Shown piece after piece: positions 38,890-54,647 of a stretch of 64,000 nucleotides of DNA. The position numbers and the translations under genes are program-made. The stretch spans positions 29,984,943-30,048,942 of the forward strand of contig NC_135251.1 of NCBI RefSeq assembly GCF_964204865.1. The letters run 5' to 3'. The notes beneath the pieces were generated by a model that was not told the origin of the DNA, did not search any database, and saw only the letters and a list, made by a program, of their open reading frames with translations. The DNA comes from Styela clava (taxonomy: Eukaryota > Chordata > Ascidiacea > Stolidobranchia > Styelidae). Each line of letters begins with the position of its first letter. Position 1 is the first letter of the stretch.

Positions 38890-41800
38890 ACTCTACTTCA
38901 GAAGCAAAAAATCCAATTTCTCTGACGACAGGAACAAAACCATCGTTCAATGAGCGTAAAATAATATGCATCCATAATATTTCTTCTGATATTTCATTAA
39001 AAACAAAAGCATTGGCAATAGAACTATAGTTGAGATGAAATTTTGTGTCGACAGAACCAGATGTTCCTTCATCACCATACACCTGAAATCAGTTCATGTT
39101 ATATGGGCTGCTAAAATTTAAAATCCAATAACAAAATTTTTTTGAGAAACCAATTAGGAAATAATGATTGTACTGGGCTCACTATTTTATAATTTGGACA
39201 AGCAGATTCATATCAGATAATGTGAAGTGCTATGGAGTAAAAATAAATTTTAAACATAAACATTCTTTCAATATTTTGGCATAAAAAAAGAAATACTCTT
39301 TTAGAGCAACATCAAACAAACTGAAATACTTTTATTTTAACTGCAATATTGCAGCGTATTTTACATGGAAAAATTTACATGGAAAGTTATATTCGCAATG
39401 AACATCTTTATTTTATAGCTACCTTGAATGGCCCAATTTCTTTTACTTCCTTATCTTCACTCGCAAATATAATTGAAAAATTTGAAACATCCGAAATGGA
39501 GTCATCGGCACACATTATCATCATCCCAAGGACCGCTCTGGGTCGACCAAGATATATATCTATGATCCATTCATTTTCCAAAGAAAAAGCATTTTTGGAA
39601 CCAACCCAAAATGTTAAAGGATTTGCATCCCACATGAATCTAAAGACAAATCAAAAAATGTATGAAAATTCACTCAAAATCAGACTTTTAATAATAAACC
39701 TGAGCATAACATATGACAACTTAATGTAAGGTTATGATGAAAATTTGACTGGAATCACATATGAGGCCAGTTGTCACACAGTAATCAGTAGTTTATTTTA
39801 TCACCATACGTGAAATACACAAAATGAATAGATAATGTAAAAAAGCAAAAACGGTAATTCGGGTGAAAGGAATCGCGAGAAACCAATACTGGTTATCGAG
39901 CGGCATCACCTGTGATAAAATCTAACAGTAATTGAAATACAATGAAGAAGTCAAACAATGATTGAGAAAATATAAGAAGCAATCGAGAAGACCTGAAAAT
40001 CCATGAGACGCCCGATACACAGAAAAACAAAAAACCTCCAAGCACATATGTGCGAGTAACTAGGGGAACGACAGCAAGAATGCAGTGCGAAAACAGAATA
40101 CCAATATCACAGTGTTAGTGCATTATGGAACTGATAGGTATTTGAACAGGATTTTAAATATATTCCAGGAGGGGAATTACTACGCCGATAGGATGGCCTA
40201 TTCACAGTCAAAAATGTTTGCCAGTGTTCGAATAAGATTGCATAAAGACAACTGCAAGTGCTGGTGTAAGGTGCTTCGGTGACGAAATCGTCATAAATGC
40301 GATATAAATTAGAAGCGTTATAACATTCTACAGCTATATCTTTTAGTCTTGATGTGGTAATTTGTTGAAATAACTTACTTAATATCTCGATGGCTTCTAA
40401 CTGTCAAATTTTTTAATTTCTCCTCAGTGAATATTGCAGAAAGCCCATCAGATATTGTCATCGTGTCGGGTTCAAACTTCAACCATTCTTTATCAAGACG
40501 TTCAGAAAGTTGTTTAACACCAGAACCCTCTTCATTGTCTTTTGATTTTCCTTCAAACGAGTAAAAATAGTAGTTATATCTTGTTATGCTTTATTAAATC
40601 TGGCTCGGCGGTTGGCTTATCATGCTGGGCATAGGCTTGCCATCGCCCATAGGCTTGCCATCACCCCTCGCTTACTCTACATGGGTTTACAGGTTTAAAT
40701 CCTGTGGGGGATAATTATGTGTCCGAACTCTTCACCAATACTGGTTGGTTATGGCTTCTTCCACCATCAAGTCTAAGCATCTGGATGTCTAATCCCTGAC
40801 ATAGACTGGAAACTGGATGAGATTAGCCATAAGATAAAGCCGTCTCATTACCTTTCGCTCCCCTTGGATAAATGTGTAAATCCTGATCATACACCTAATA
40901 TAAATTAAACAGATATACCTTCCTGAAATCTTTCCAGGAAAATAGAATTCTTAAGCAATTAATTTACAACCATATTCTCAATAAAGATCTGTTATGAAGT
41001 CAAAACATTATTTCCTCAATAAATGTCATATTTTTTAAATTTGTCAAGTAAAAATAGATAAATCATATACCATATATATTATTTAAATCTACTACTTAGA
41101 GTATACAAATAATGATATTTAATAAATATTCCAAGTGTTATACCTGCTGTTGTAGGCTGAGCATCATATAATGAAATACATTTGAAATCTGGTTCAGGAA
41201 ACCATTGACCATCATTTTTACATACAATGTTGAATTCTTTTTGACCTGTGTTGATATTAGAATAAAAATAATGTTTAATTCAAGACATGATTATTCAAGG
41301 TAGCAGTAATTTTTGAATAAATTATTCCACTTTTTTGTCAAAAAATTTGAATCAATGGTCGCAATATTTATTAGAAATGAAAAAACAGATTACCAGTTAT
41401 AATCCAATTATCATCTTTCAATCTGGCAATCCATTTCATCGGATGACAAACATAAGTAAACACATTATCAAACCATGGTTTATCTCCGAATATATTTGCT
41501 GAAGCAACTGCTGGTGGGGATGGACAAATTATCCTGAGATAAAGTATAAATTAATCTTAGTTTTCTTGAATATAATACATTGGTCCAATTTCTGTGATTT
41601 CAAAAATATTTTTACGTCGGATAGAATAGGATATACATTATTTAAATTATTCTGACATGCGATGCATTGAAAAATAAATGAAAAAAATAAAGGAAGAATT
41701 TCAACAATATAACATACAATTGAAACAGGTTCCGCAGCAAATGAAAACGTAATGTTACGGCCGAAACAGATGACAGAAAACACAAGAAATGATGCATGCA

Positions 41801-44800
41801 ATATGCCCCTTTTCATGCTGTTTTTATTGTCATGGCCAGGCACGACTATAATCAATTATGATTGTGTTCAAATAAAACTACCCTAACGGCGGCATCAGGG
41901 ATGTGCGCATAAATTGATATTCTTATGAACACCTTAAACGATATTCGAAAGTTATGGTATTCGACTATTTGATTTGAGCATCCCTGCAATGAAACACAAA
42001 TATTCACATCCAAATAGTACATTTTCACTTTTTTTTCAGTTTCAATGCGATTTTTGTGAGTTGAGTTAAGTGTGTACTTTTATTCAGAACTATAGCATTG
42101 AATAGCCTCTTCTATTTAAACAAAAATCCATCCGTTACCAATTAAATCATTCACTAGTGTTTGCTACATTATTACAGGCAATGTCAAATACAAAATATAT
42201 TATTTAGTTCAAAAAGTGTAGTCTCGAGTTTTTCTCGTAATTTTTAATTTTAATGACCTTTCCTGTCTGTTTCATTTGTATTAAATATTTAGATTTTTCC
42301 ACATATGGTTAATACTGGACTGATGTCTAGAAATCTTTCATTTTCAAGAAATTTTTAATATTATTCTAGTTCATCCAAAATTAATTAGCTATCATGCACC
42401 ATGCATCACTAACCAGATTGAAGCAAAAAGGTTACCTAATGCATGAAACAAATGCAAATGGTTCCCAGGAAGCCATTAACGAACAAACTTCTTCAACTTC
42501 ATATGGATTTCCTTTATGTTGAGGACCAAGCCAAAATCCTTTATTGCAAGTATATTTCACGACTGAATTGAAACTTGTGCTGTTTCCTTCTTGAATTGCA
42601 TTCTGAGATTTTGGTGGTGTTGGACAAACAATAATCACACATTTGTATGCCTTCTAAAATTGAAAAAATCATTTAAAATTGATAAATTACATTTTAGAAG
42701 TTGATCACAATATTCAAAAAACTTACATCTGTGAAGTTAGCAGACCATATTCCATCTCTACCACAAGTAGCTGTAGTAGAATGTTTGTTGCTACTAATCC
42801 AATATCCATATTTGCATTGCAGATAAGCTTTACCTCCTATGGAAAATAAAGTACAAATGGTGATCATTATAAAATTTACTTCAATGATGAAAACATTCTT
42901 TTTTACTCGTAATATCTTGACAGGAAATCATGGCTTTATTTTCTCCATACGAATGACTGTCATCTATTATTCACAACCGGTTAAATTGTTTGCAAATTCT
43001 TTATTAATATCAGCTCATATCTAATAGCTAAGCTAACCAATATAACCAATATATTGAACGTTTGTAGTAGTGTAATATAAATGGTCCAATGCTTAAAGTC
43101 AATCTCTAACAAAATCATTCTGCATTAATCTGATCTTCACCGCCAAACCACAAATAAAAAAATTTCGGACATTACCATCACATAATAAATATATTTTGCC
43201 AACACCAATAAGAGAGTGAAAGCAGCCGATTTCCAACCAATTTAAACCCTACCTGAGCATAATGAAAAAACACGCCCAGACATTAGTAAAATTAAGGTAA
43301 CATCTTCTTGACATTATTTACTGACTACGCTTAAAAACAGTAATACACATATTCTGTAACTCCAGATAAAAAAGAATTAAAGAGTATCATCTCATCATTA
43401 CTTCATTAGCATATAATTTTTATGCAATTGATTAATGCTGCTGACTTACCATAATTGAAATCCCCATAGACTGTAGCATTAGGAAGATGATCAGGAGGAT
43501 CACAGGGAATAGGTGAACAAGACAACAAATCAACTGAAGGTTCAAATTTTCCATCCTCGACACAATTGATTTTTGACTTTATTGTTGCTTTATCAGCATC
43601 AACTAATTGATATCCATCATCACAGTATACTTCAATTTCATCTCCATATTCAATATTTTTAGACTTGAAAAAAACGAGATTAACAAAATTTGAGACAAAA
43701 TTTTTTTTCTAGTTATCAGGACAACATGACATAATGCTTTTCTGGAACGGAAATTTGAAATAAAACAAATTTTCCATATTGATAAATATGAGACTTGCTT
43801 CCGCATATTCTGTTTTTGTTCACGTAAAGTGTTTGTATAATTTGAGAAAAATATGATTTACGACTCAAATTATTTATCAGTTGGGACTAAAAAAGACTAG
43901 CTTCCTTACCTTCCTCTATGTCTCTGCGCTCTTGGATTTGTATGCGTATAATGCAAGAATGGAGTAAAGGAATAAAGATGACTATATTATGTAATTCAAT
44001 AGCTTTGGTGGATAAAAATAATTTACATACCGGTAGTTATCCTGGGAAAGTGGAAAACTGAGCCAGTTTTTTGTTTTCGGAAGCATGGACTTCATGGCGG
44101 AGGAAGCTGTCCACCAAAGGTTACGTGAACCACCCTACGCAATGAGGAGTCCAGCAATCTTCTTACACATAACCATCCTGCATGGGATTCCAATCTACGA
44201 ACCCACGCAGAGTAATCAGAGATGCGGTGGCAAGCGTATTCCTAACACTTAGCATGATGGGATTTCCTTGTGTGATTCTATTTTATTCCGCTGTTTTATT
44301 CACATTCCTTAAACTAGAATAGTTATGAAACTGTATGCTATCTGGGATATTAATGAATCACTAAACAATAAAACAATGTCATGTCTGATATTGGATTTGT
44401 AAAATTAACATGATTAGTTAGCAGACTACTAAACTCAAATAAACTTTGTTGCTTTACATTTTTAAAATGAAGGTTTGCATATTGTGGAAGCTGGCATGTA
44501 GATTTCACACAATGATGATTTTGTACATTCGGATCCCACTTTCCGTCAGGACCACAGGTATATTTGTATTCTGTCATTCCTCTCTCAAACCAATACCCTG
44601 AGTGACATCTGTCGAGGAAATTTTAGTTGTTGTTTACTTGAAAAGATACAAAAGACAAATAATTCATTACAGATTTATCTGCGGTAATACCATATTTCTT
44701 AGTGGTTATCAATTATGAACATCATGAACTCTCTATACTACGTGCATTATATTTAAATATATAGAAATGGTTGTAAAATATGCAAAACCAATAGAATGAA

Positions 44801-47800
44801 TACATATTATTATTTCCCGATCGAAATTAAAAAATTCTGGACGATAGGTCCCAAATATTACCAGTGAGCTAATTATTAATGAAGAACAAGCTATCTTGCC
44901 TATTATAAAATTTTGCAAACAAGAACAAGCGACTGCATAACACACAGTTCTAGTTTTGTAATTGAACTTTTATGAATACCTGTAAGATGCAGAATCATAG
45001 ATATCGAGTCCTGTTTTTGAATAAAGATCTGCATGTGGCATCATATATTCATCGCATGTTGTATTAGTACAATTTAACGTCAAAGGATCTGGTATAAATA
45101 CACCTTCAGGTCCACATCTAGACTGTAACAGAAATACATCTTCAGATAATGAATCATGTTTCATGGAAAAATCTCACTAAATCAACAAGATTTCGAAAAG
45201 TACTTTCGAATAGTTTTGATATGCACATTTTTTTTGAATGATTTTGGTTAGGACAAAAAGTAAACATATGGAATAATAAGTGAATATACAATAAATTTTG
45301 TAGTTAACACAGGTTCAAATAGGTTGCAGAGATAAATACCTCATGGTGTACATCTACTTTTTTGCTGTCATGATTTTGAGATATTATCATTTTAATAATT
45401 TACACATTGGAACTATAGATGTGATGGTGCAATGTTGGACTTGATTATATTGACCTTGTAGGCTTGAGTTCTTCACTTTGACACCCATGCCAACTTTAGG
45501 TGCATTGAATTGAATAGGCCAGTGGTTCTTAAACTTTTTCGAGCGCGACCCAAATCTGAGTTTTATGAATACTCGCGACCCAACCCAAACGCAAAATGTG
45601 TTTTTAATGTTCGCACAGTTTGACTCAAATACAAACAACTATTTATTAGAAACAGTCCATTGACTCAGTGAGATTGATGAAGCTGAAATTTCCTTTTCAT
45701 TATATCTTCAATACACAGCTCTATTTTACATAACGCAATACGCAAGTTGTCACGGGTATCGAGGCGATTGCGAGCTTAGTTTTAATAACCGTCAGTGCCA
45801 AATATCCTCGCTCGCACAAGTGCCTTGTCGCGAATTGTAGCAGAAAAAGCGTCCGCTGTCCGTCGCAAACACGACATCCTAGCTGGCCTTTTTTACTCAT
45901 CAAATGTGCACACACTGCTTCGTTCGCGGTAAATGGTGCCTCGAGATGAAGTCACATTTTTTCTAGATATTGAATAATCTAATGTCGAGAAGCGAGCTTT
46001 TTCATTGCGTCGTCTATTACAATTTACATTACCAAATAGACACCCATTTTTGGTTATTTTAATCCACTAAGACGACATTCCACGCGTTCAACACAATGAC
46101 AAGCGACGTGCATGGTTACCGATACCATAAAAATAATACACGTGACTGGCATATCAGAATTGTGATGTAACAATGAGCTCAAGACAGTATTTCCGTGAAT
46201 GAAATTTTATATTTCATTATTTTTAAATACCAGAGTTTAGAAGCTAAATTGAAACATTGGGAAAGCTGAAAATTCGTCCTTCTCCTCTTAGATTGCCCTT
46301 GCATTGACGACCTTGTCGCGACCCATTTTTAAACCTTCCGCGACCCATGTTTGGGTCGCGACCCATACTTTAAGAACCACTGGAATAGGCATTGCGGACT
46401 GGTAAAATTTTCAGTCCTTCTATAAATTGTTGCTTTTGATGTATTAGTGGCTGAGTGTTTGAAACTTTGTTCAACATGATGTTAAGTCATGTATAAAATA
46501 TTCACATCACATATTCACATATAAACACACATAAGCAATAATGAAAACTGAAGGTTAATAAAAATAATACAGTATCTTGAAAAAAACATTTTTGTATAAC
46601 AGCTTTCATTGAGTAAATTACAAATTGAAATATTATAAGGTTTTTACCTCAACTTGATGTTCTTTCAAATGAGCAACAAACATTTCTTCAGGACAATCAT
46701 ATCGAACCGTGGTGTTGAACCAATATTGTTTACTGGCAAGTTCTCCATGTATTGTTATATTTTCAACCTGTGATAGTAGAAAAAGTTATTCTCATAATTT
46801 ATGAAACACTTGTTGAAAAAGGACAGTAATAGATTCAGAAGTTTTCTGGATGACTGAAAATTCATAGCATAATATATCTGTTGATATTGTTCCATCATTA
46901 TTGTGTAAAGATCAAGGAAATCCAACAAATATAGGCAGTGTTTCCATCAGACCAAAACCAAAAACCTAGATATAAGACTAAGATAATCCTCTATCCATTT
47001 TCTCAAATTTGGTATGAGTTGAAGGTGTGTAGTCTTATAGAATCATGCTAGGCATATGAGCAGAATGCCTGCTAAGGTCATATTATGAACGTTTTGATCA
47101 TCGTTAGGCATTTGGTCACTAATGTAATTTAGACAAATAGATTCAAATTTAAACATGAAATGTTATGTTACTCAATACGCACTTTTACAAGTAGAGGTAC
47201 CCATTCACACCTGACCTTAACTTCATGATGCAGAATCTGATTGAACATTCTGACATTATAAAATACCTAAAATGACAAAAACTGCTGAAATAAAGCACCT
47301 TGGGTGGAGGATCACAAGTCACTGTTGTACATTTGATCAGATTTGCAGGATTTGGATTCCATTCTCTATCATCAGTGCAAGTTGTTGTTTTTTCATATAT
47401 TTTATCAGGCATTCCCCAGAATCCTTCCATACATTGATATGTCAACTTTGAATTAACCTTTAAATCATATTCTGTTCCAGTGAACAATTCTGTAGCAAGG
47501 AGAAGATATAAAAATCATAAATGATTCTGATTGAGAACTAGGTCATTGCTTATAAAATACAGAATGAATATTAAGGAAAGATCAATAATTTCAAATACAG
47601 TGCAGGAGACTTCAAAACAAACCAATTACCACAGGACTGGAAGAAATTTTCATGAATCATTCAATTTGAATTCCTTTTCATTAGCTGTTTGGGCATCCGA
47701 GGACAATAAAATTAAGATAAGATATATTTAAATTCGGTCTATTTGTCAGCTGCTAACTTACAATAGCAGCACAAATAAAACTGAAAACAAAAACAATCAA

Positions 47801-50800
47801 AATTACCACAGTGTGAGTAAACACTTTGAGACAAGAACAACATGGCCTTAAAGTGGTGGTGCAGGGAAATTCAATATGCTTTTTTGAATCAGGAATTCCC
47901 ATGTATACTATTTTGATGCAATGCTGTTCTGGTAGTTTTAGCTTATATGTTTTAAAGAGGGATCATAAGGAGGAAATTGAACAATACTTCCAATGTTAGG
48001 ACCACATGTTAATAAGGGAAGTTAGAGAGTAATAGACATGAACCAACCAGTAATGACAGCAAAAGTGAAAAAGATTCATAAATGAAAAGATACAGTAGAC
48101 AAATGCAACATTTATGTTTCTGAGACACTGGATACATAAAAGTATATTATACCAGAATAGGCCATACATATTTCTGAAGAATATAAAGAGACTAAGTGAT
48201 TGCATAACTAAAGTTTGAAATTTGGATGATAAGTCAAATTTTTAATCCTACACTTTTACATCTAGAGATGAGAAGAGACACTTGAGATAATGGTCGGGTA
48301 TGATGCATGAGCACAAAAGACTTGTGCTGTGAAATAATTGTCAAATCTCATGACAACAAATCTGAGGAGTGAATTGGTGCATTAGACTTTTGCAACCTTT
48401 TAAACGTAATTCTTTAAACTTGAGTGTGTTTTATGCTTTGCAAATGATTGGTACAATTAGTACGAAATGGAGAATTACATAATATTCTTAGGGCTTCATT
48501 TTGTAAAATATCTCCTTTTTTCGACAATTTGCTAGTAACTGATTATCCCCATGCAACCAAATCGTACTAAATATAAGACTGAAAGATGGCAAAATAAATC
48601 ATACACAGAACTTGAGTAGGCAGGTGTTTGCACTTATTTAAAATTTCAACATCTTATGATAATTTTTATAGCAAATCAGCCACATGTTAATGACAGTTTA
48701 GATTTTGATCATTACATACGCTTATTATCATTACATACTTAGGTATGAATAATAGCCTATCCTCTCACAATGAATTTTCAATTGTGACTTCAGAAGCTGT
48801 AGATTAGGATTGCTTGTTTGAATAAGTAAATCAATTTGCTTTAGTGTTTAGCAACAATGTATTACTGGACAATTTTAAACTTTGATGAATGCAAAATGTA
48901 TATTTACAAAAAGGTTTGTCAGCAGATCTGAAGTATTGAGAAGGTCATTTACATATAAAAGAAAATATAAAACTCCAAGAATTGAGCCCTGAAGGACATC
49001 ACAGAACGTTCTGATAATTTTGTGTCATGTAATAGTGGTCGATTGGTCAAATAACTCACGCAGAGTTTAGAATATCTAAAAATATAGCAAATTCATCGCA
49101 GCGTTGTTTTGAATTGCCAATAGATAACATTTAATATTTGCTACGCGCTTGAGAAAAAAATTGGTATGTCATATAAAGTCTTTATAGACCCAACATTTTT
49201 AGGTCACTCATTGCAATGGAAACTGATCGTTGAAGGTTCAAGAAATGAGTTTTGAGCATAGATACACCATGAACAATTCTGATGTTGATTTGAGTAGGCG
49301 CCAATTTGCTACCAGTATCAGCAATTATTACACCATAAATGTCAGTCAGTTAATTTATCTTTAGGGGGCTTTTCTTATATTATTTTATTCACAATTTAAT
49401 TTATTATTTCCATGTTGCACAATGATTTCCATTTTTTGCTAGTAAAGACTGGTAGTGTAGTTAATGAAAGTAAAATAAATTAAAAACTGCAAGAAATGCA
49501 AATAAAAAACTATAAATTATTTTTTTCAATAAAATATGGCACACTTTTTAAAAAAACTTGAACCTTAAACAAATTCTAACTGTGTTAAAAGTCAGGTCTT
49601 ATTTGATATACCAAATTTCCAATTTAGAAAAATTTGGCAGTATCTTCACATACTGTAATACTTAAAAAAATATGATCAATAACAAATACGTTGAGAAACA
49701 GTTGAACAGCGGAATAGAATTACATTATATAAAAGTCAAAACAGACACCATTCACACTTCCACATTTTCGAGCTTAGGCTATTGAACTATGCCTTTGGTA
49801 ATATCGTTTCAAAATTGGAATTACAAATCACAAAAATAAAGAATGTATTAGAGAAAAGTACATTATACTAACCAGAAGGAGCTAACTCTTTTTCATCTTC
49901 ATCAAGAACTTTTACATGTGGAGGAATGTAGTGTGGGAGATCACATGAATATGGATGACATTTCATAATGGAATAAAACGGAGGAATCCAAACTCCTAAA
50001 CCTTTATCTGAAAGAAAAATCTCAACCATGTGAAGGCAGATAAAATTTAAATATTATATGATCATAATGAATCCACATCTTTTGACAAAAATCCAAGTTA
50101 TTACATTTATCTTTGTCAGTGACATCTTATTTAGCTGTATCTCAGATAAGTTATACTAGAAGTGTTCTACTTCAGTAGTTCCCAACCTTTCCACCCTGGC
50201 GGATCGATAAAATTAAATAAAATGTACTCACGGACGGGCAAAAAATTGAAATGACCGGAACAGAAAAGAATAACATATATGTGCGTAATATAATGCAATG
50301 TCGGTCACTCAATATGCTTCTAGACAAAATAAGAACGTTTCAAAATATTTCACACGAAGAAAATCTAGCAAATAACGTGCTGGCCAAAAAATTGGAATGG
50401 GTGAAACATAAAATAATACCATATATCTGCGTAATAAAATGCAGTGCTGGGCAGCCATTATGCGTAAGAAAGGCACTCACAAAACATCTCACATAAAAGA
50501 CATGTACATGCCAAATCATGTACAAACCCAATTTACTCTAGTGAGAATTTTGCTGCTGTTTCGTTTTCAATACAGGATTGCAAATGAGGCCTCAAGGAAG
50601 TTTCTGCAACACGTAGCTCCGCAGCGGCATGCAGCCAATTTCTTTGCTTCAATTTAATTGAAGCTAGTGATGAAAATGTTTTTTTTGCATAACGCAGTAA
50701 CTTGTTGAAAATACGAACAACAGTTCGATTGCTCGATTATATGGCAATGGTATTCGTTATCAAAAAAATATCCAAAATTGTGACAGTGTTTTTTTTTTAT

Positions 50801-53800
50801 ATCTGTTCAAAATCCTACTGTGTCTGCTCAAAATACTGGAAAAGATCTCTGCGACCCAGGCTTTTTTGCGCGTCTCTTGATCACCTGCAGGGTCACAACA
50901 AGTTTATATCTTACTGAAGTATTATACTGTCCTAGACTATTTTCTGGTTTAAACAAAGAAATATAACGTTTTATATGGATGGTCATATTAATCCAGAAAA
51001 GCATGCCGAACAGAAAGAGCACGCGTGTCGATTTTTAGGTTTCTGAATCTTGTGAGATTTGATGGAGCGCATTCGCGATAAATCGGAGCTGAAAAAGCAA
51101 AAATTGTGATTACTCGGTGCCAAGATGTCGCGAAAGAAGTCGCAATATGACGACAGAAGATAAATTGCGTAATAAACCAATGCAACTTCGTCTTCCGTGA
51201 AGCGATTGAGACGGCATAAGAACAACAAAATTTCTCGGCGGTTGGGAACCACTGTTCTATGTCATAATGTGGTTGACTATCTTAGGTGCTTCAAGCTAAC
51301 AAAGTAATTTTTGATCAAATAAACCTAAAATAAGGTACCATCTAGAATCAAAACAAACACAGCATTGAAACCCAGACCAAAAGATGGCCTCTGGTCCACA
51401 ATGACAGAAGATCAGAAAAGTCTATTTCTGAAAATTGTGACAGAAGGTTTCACAGCAGCGATGTATTGATTGATATTAATAGTACCTTCATCACATCCAT
51501 AAATCCATATGTAACCCTGGGAACATTAGTGGCAAAAATCTCTATTAGTATACTATTATTATGTCCTACATTATAAAATAGCAGCCTACATTCAAGAGTA
51601 AGTGATTACATACCATTCTTAACACATTCCATTTTAACATTATTCATGTTATGTTTAATTTCATATCCATCATTACAAGTATATTTCCATGTAGATCCTA
51701 ATTCTTTATCACCCGTACCTTGAGCATTATCCATTTTTGGTGGTTCAGCACATCTAAAGTAGAAAGTATTAAAATGTATTATCATGTTGCAAAAACTTTC
51801 CAGAATCTTAAATTTTTATTTTTGTTTATTATTCTATTCAAAATTTCATAGTTTCAAATAACAACATATATACACTTCTCTAATCTGGATAATGATCTGA
51901 ATATCGGTATTCAAATCATAGACATCAATATTCGAATCCAAAATTCAAATTTCTCCGTAGATATAAATGTTACGAATGAAATATACAGATTTTCTGAATT
52001 GAGGGGACTAGTTGTTAGTGAGTTCGATACAAAAAAGAAACCATTCTTAACATTTTGAATATCACCACTGGTTATACCTAGGTTCTAATACGAGCATAAT
52101 TTGAACCCTTTAGCTAAATTAGCATACAACATCGAGATGAAACACAAATGTATTCATTGCTCTATGATTAAGTTGACATGCTGAAGATTCAATAAAATTA
52201 AAAAAATTCACAGTCTTAATTAATTCATGAAGTTAAAACATGCTCCCAATAGCATAATAATTAGATTACTTGACTTCAGCACAAGATAATTTCATCTCAG
52301 GTTCCCATTTCCCAAACCATGTGCAAGTTTGTATGAATTGTAAGTGATCTTTTGATTTACATTGATGTTTGATTATGTCACCATACTCTTGTCTGATTGG
52401 TTCAGACAAAAACTCATTGTTATGCTTGAACGCTCTTTGAATTTCATCACTGCAGAAGCAAAACGAGAAATATATTTGTTTAGTGCTTGGCTCTTTGATT
52501 GGCAGATCATGCTAAGTGTTAGGACACGCTTTTCATCCCTGTGTAGTTTTGCAGGTTCTAATCCTATAGGAATAATTTTGTGCGATAGAATTGCTAGACT
52601 CCTCGCTGCCCTAGGGTGGTTCAAATTCTGTCCATGCTAATGTGTTTGTTATAACGGAGATGAAGAAATGTTTATTTTAATCGCAGCGACCGATGCAATT
52701 GCTTACTAGCCAATTAATTAGCTCAATTAGCTCCTATCATTTTATCATTCAACATTGTCGGGATTTAATACATAACTGGAAATTGAAGCAAACAAAATAA
52801 AATTTTGAAAGTAGAATCCCCAATTCACTCATCTGGTTAATAATAACTCAGACTACCAATATCAATAACGAGAAAATATTTGCCATTTACATTGTTGGTT
52901 CAAGTGGACATTTAACTTTTCTACATTGCGCTTCAGTAACATTATCAGCATTCAGTACCCATGTACCATTTTCAGAACAAGTATAATTAAATGATTTTAC
53001 ACCAGATGGTGTCTCATATCCTGTCAGACATCGATACAATGCAGTTGACTAGAAAAAATAAAACACAAACATTATTTGAATTGATTTTACCACAAAAACA
53101 TTTATAAGGCATCTTATTTCTGCTGATGCAATATAAAAATTTAGCATTTTAATTAAACTTAAAATTTTTTACTTGAATGAGCGGGGGATAATTTGGGGTT
53201 TGTGAAACACTTTCACAAGGTATGCGGAAGTCATGCTGCTCATTAGTTGATAATTTTTGTAGTATTGCTATTCTTTGTACAAACTATGCTTACATTTGCA
53301 GATGTCCAAATTCATCTTGTGAGACTTGAAACTAGCAACACGTTGAGTTCTGTTGCAATTTGTGTTGTATTTTTTCTACACAAATTTAACATCTTATGCA
53401 AGTCTGCGTTAGTTTGAGACAGTTTGATTTTTATTTTCTGACTAAACGTACTACAGGAATTTTGTTAATACTGTATTATTGTTATGTCACGTTAATGTGA
53501 GTTTTTGCTCACCCCTGTCATCTCCTTATGTTCAAAACATCAATTTGTTGCTAGCAAAATCTCAAATATATGTTACCCTAAAAAACTATCCCCTATTTCA
53601 GATTTCAAAAAGGCAATGGCAAACAATTTAAAAAAAAACTATGTTGCAGGATAAAATATGGATACATACTTTATAAAAGTTTCCAGCAAAAAGAACAGAA
53701 TGTGAGTTAGTAATTGGGGGTGGAATCTTGGTGCAAGTTGTTGGTTCGCACCTCACATGTCTGATATCAGTAGGATTGTCAGGAGATCCAAATGTCCAAT

Positions 53801-54614
53801 AACCATCAGTATTACAGGAAGCTTGATGGAAAAATGAAAAAAAAAATCATTACTGCTATCTAAGATGATGCATGGCAATTGTTTATAAATGGGTAAGCAT
53901 ATATCAATAAGTCTATGAGTAATATTTGCAGGATTGAATTAAAGGAAATGCTGCATCAAGTTACTGCTATAATATCAATAATTGGTGATTTATATTCTAA
54001 ACTGGAAATCTAACAATCAACATGGAACTTTATCGACTTTTGATAACAATCATGATATTTGTTAATAATGATTTTCCAATGCTACGAATCGAGTATTAAT
54101 TCAAAACATATATTTTGAGTTACATTTAAAATAATTCAATCTATTTACCAGTAATTAATAACTTGATGTCAGTTTCTCACCATTTGCTGAATTTTGTTGT
54201 TGTCCATCGACGCTAAGAATATATCCACCATGACACAAATAACTTGCCGTTGCTCCATATTGTGTATCATTATATTTTACTTCGCCATAGGGAATTTGCA
54301 ATGGCTCAGAGCAACCAACCATAACGCAAACATATTGTGAAGGATCAGGACGCCATAAGGCACTGTTTATGCAAGTAATTGTCAACTTTTTATATATTCC
54401 TGGGCTGTTGAAATTAAAGCCATCATTGCATTGGTAAGATGCCTAAAAATAATAGAAAATTAAAAGAAGACAATAAAACAATTTCACCACATGGGAGAAC
54501 ACAACCTTTCAATAGCTTAACATTCCAGGTAAGGCTCGTTTTTTTGAAATGCAATTGTTATTGTGTTTATATAAATGTATTATGTGATATTGTGTCTATA
54601 TAATGTGATGTTTT

Positions 54615-54647
<33 letters not shown>

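Noticed and set aside
51484..51522. Exon-like GYIWIYGCDEG piece between good splice signals on the minus strand
   Set aside because: Exon 51614-51753 joins 49873-50007 directly in phase and completes the module; adding this piece is not needed and its upstream acceptor is weak.
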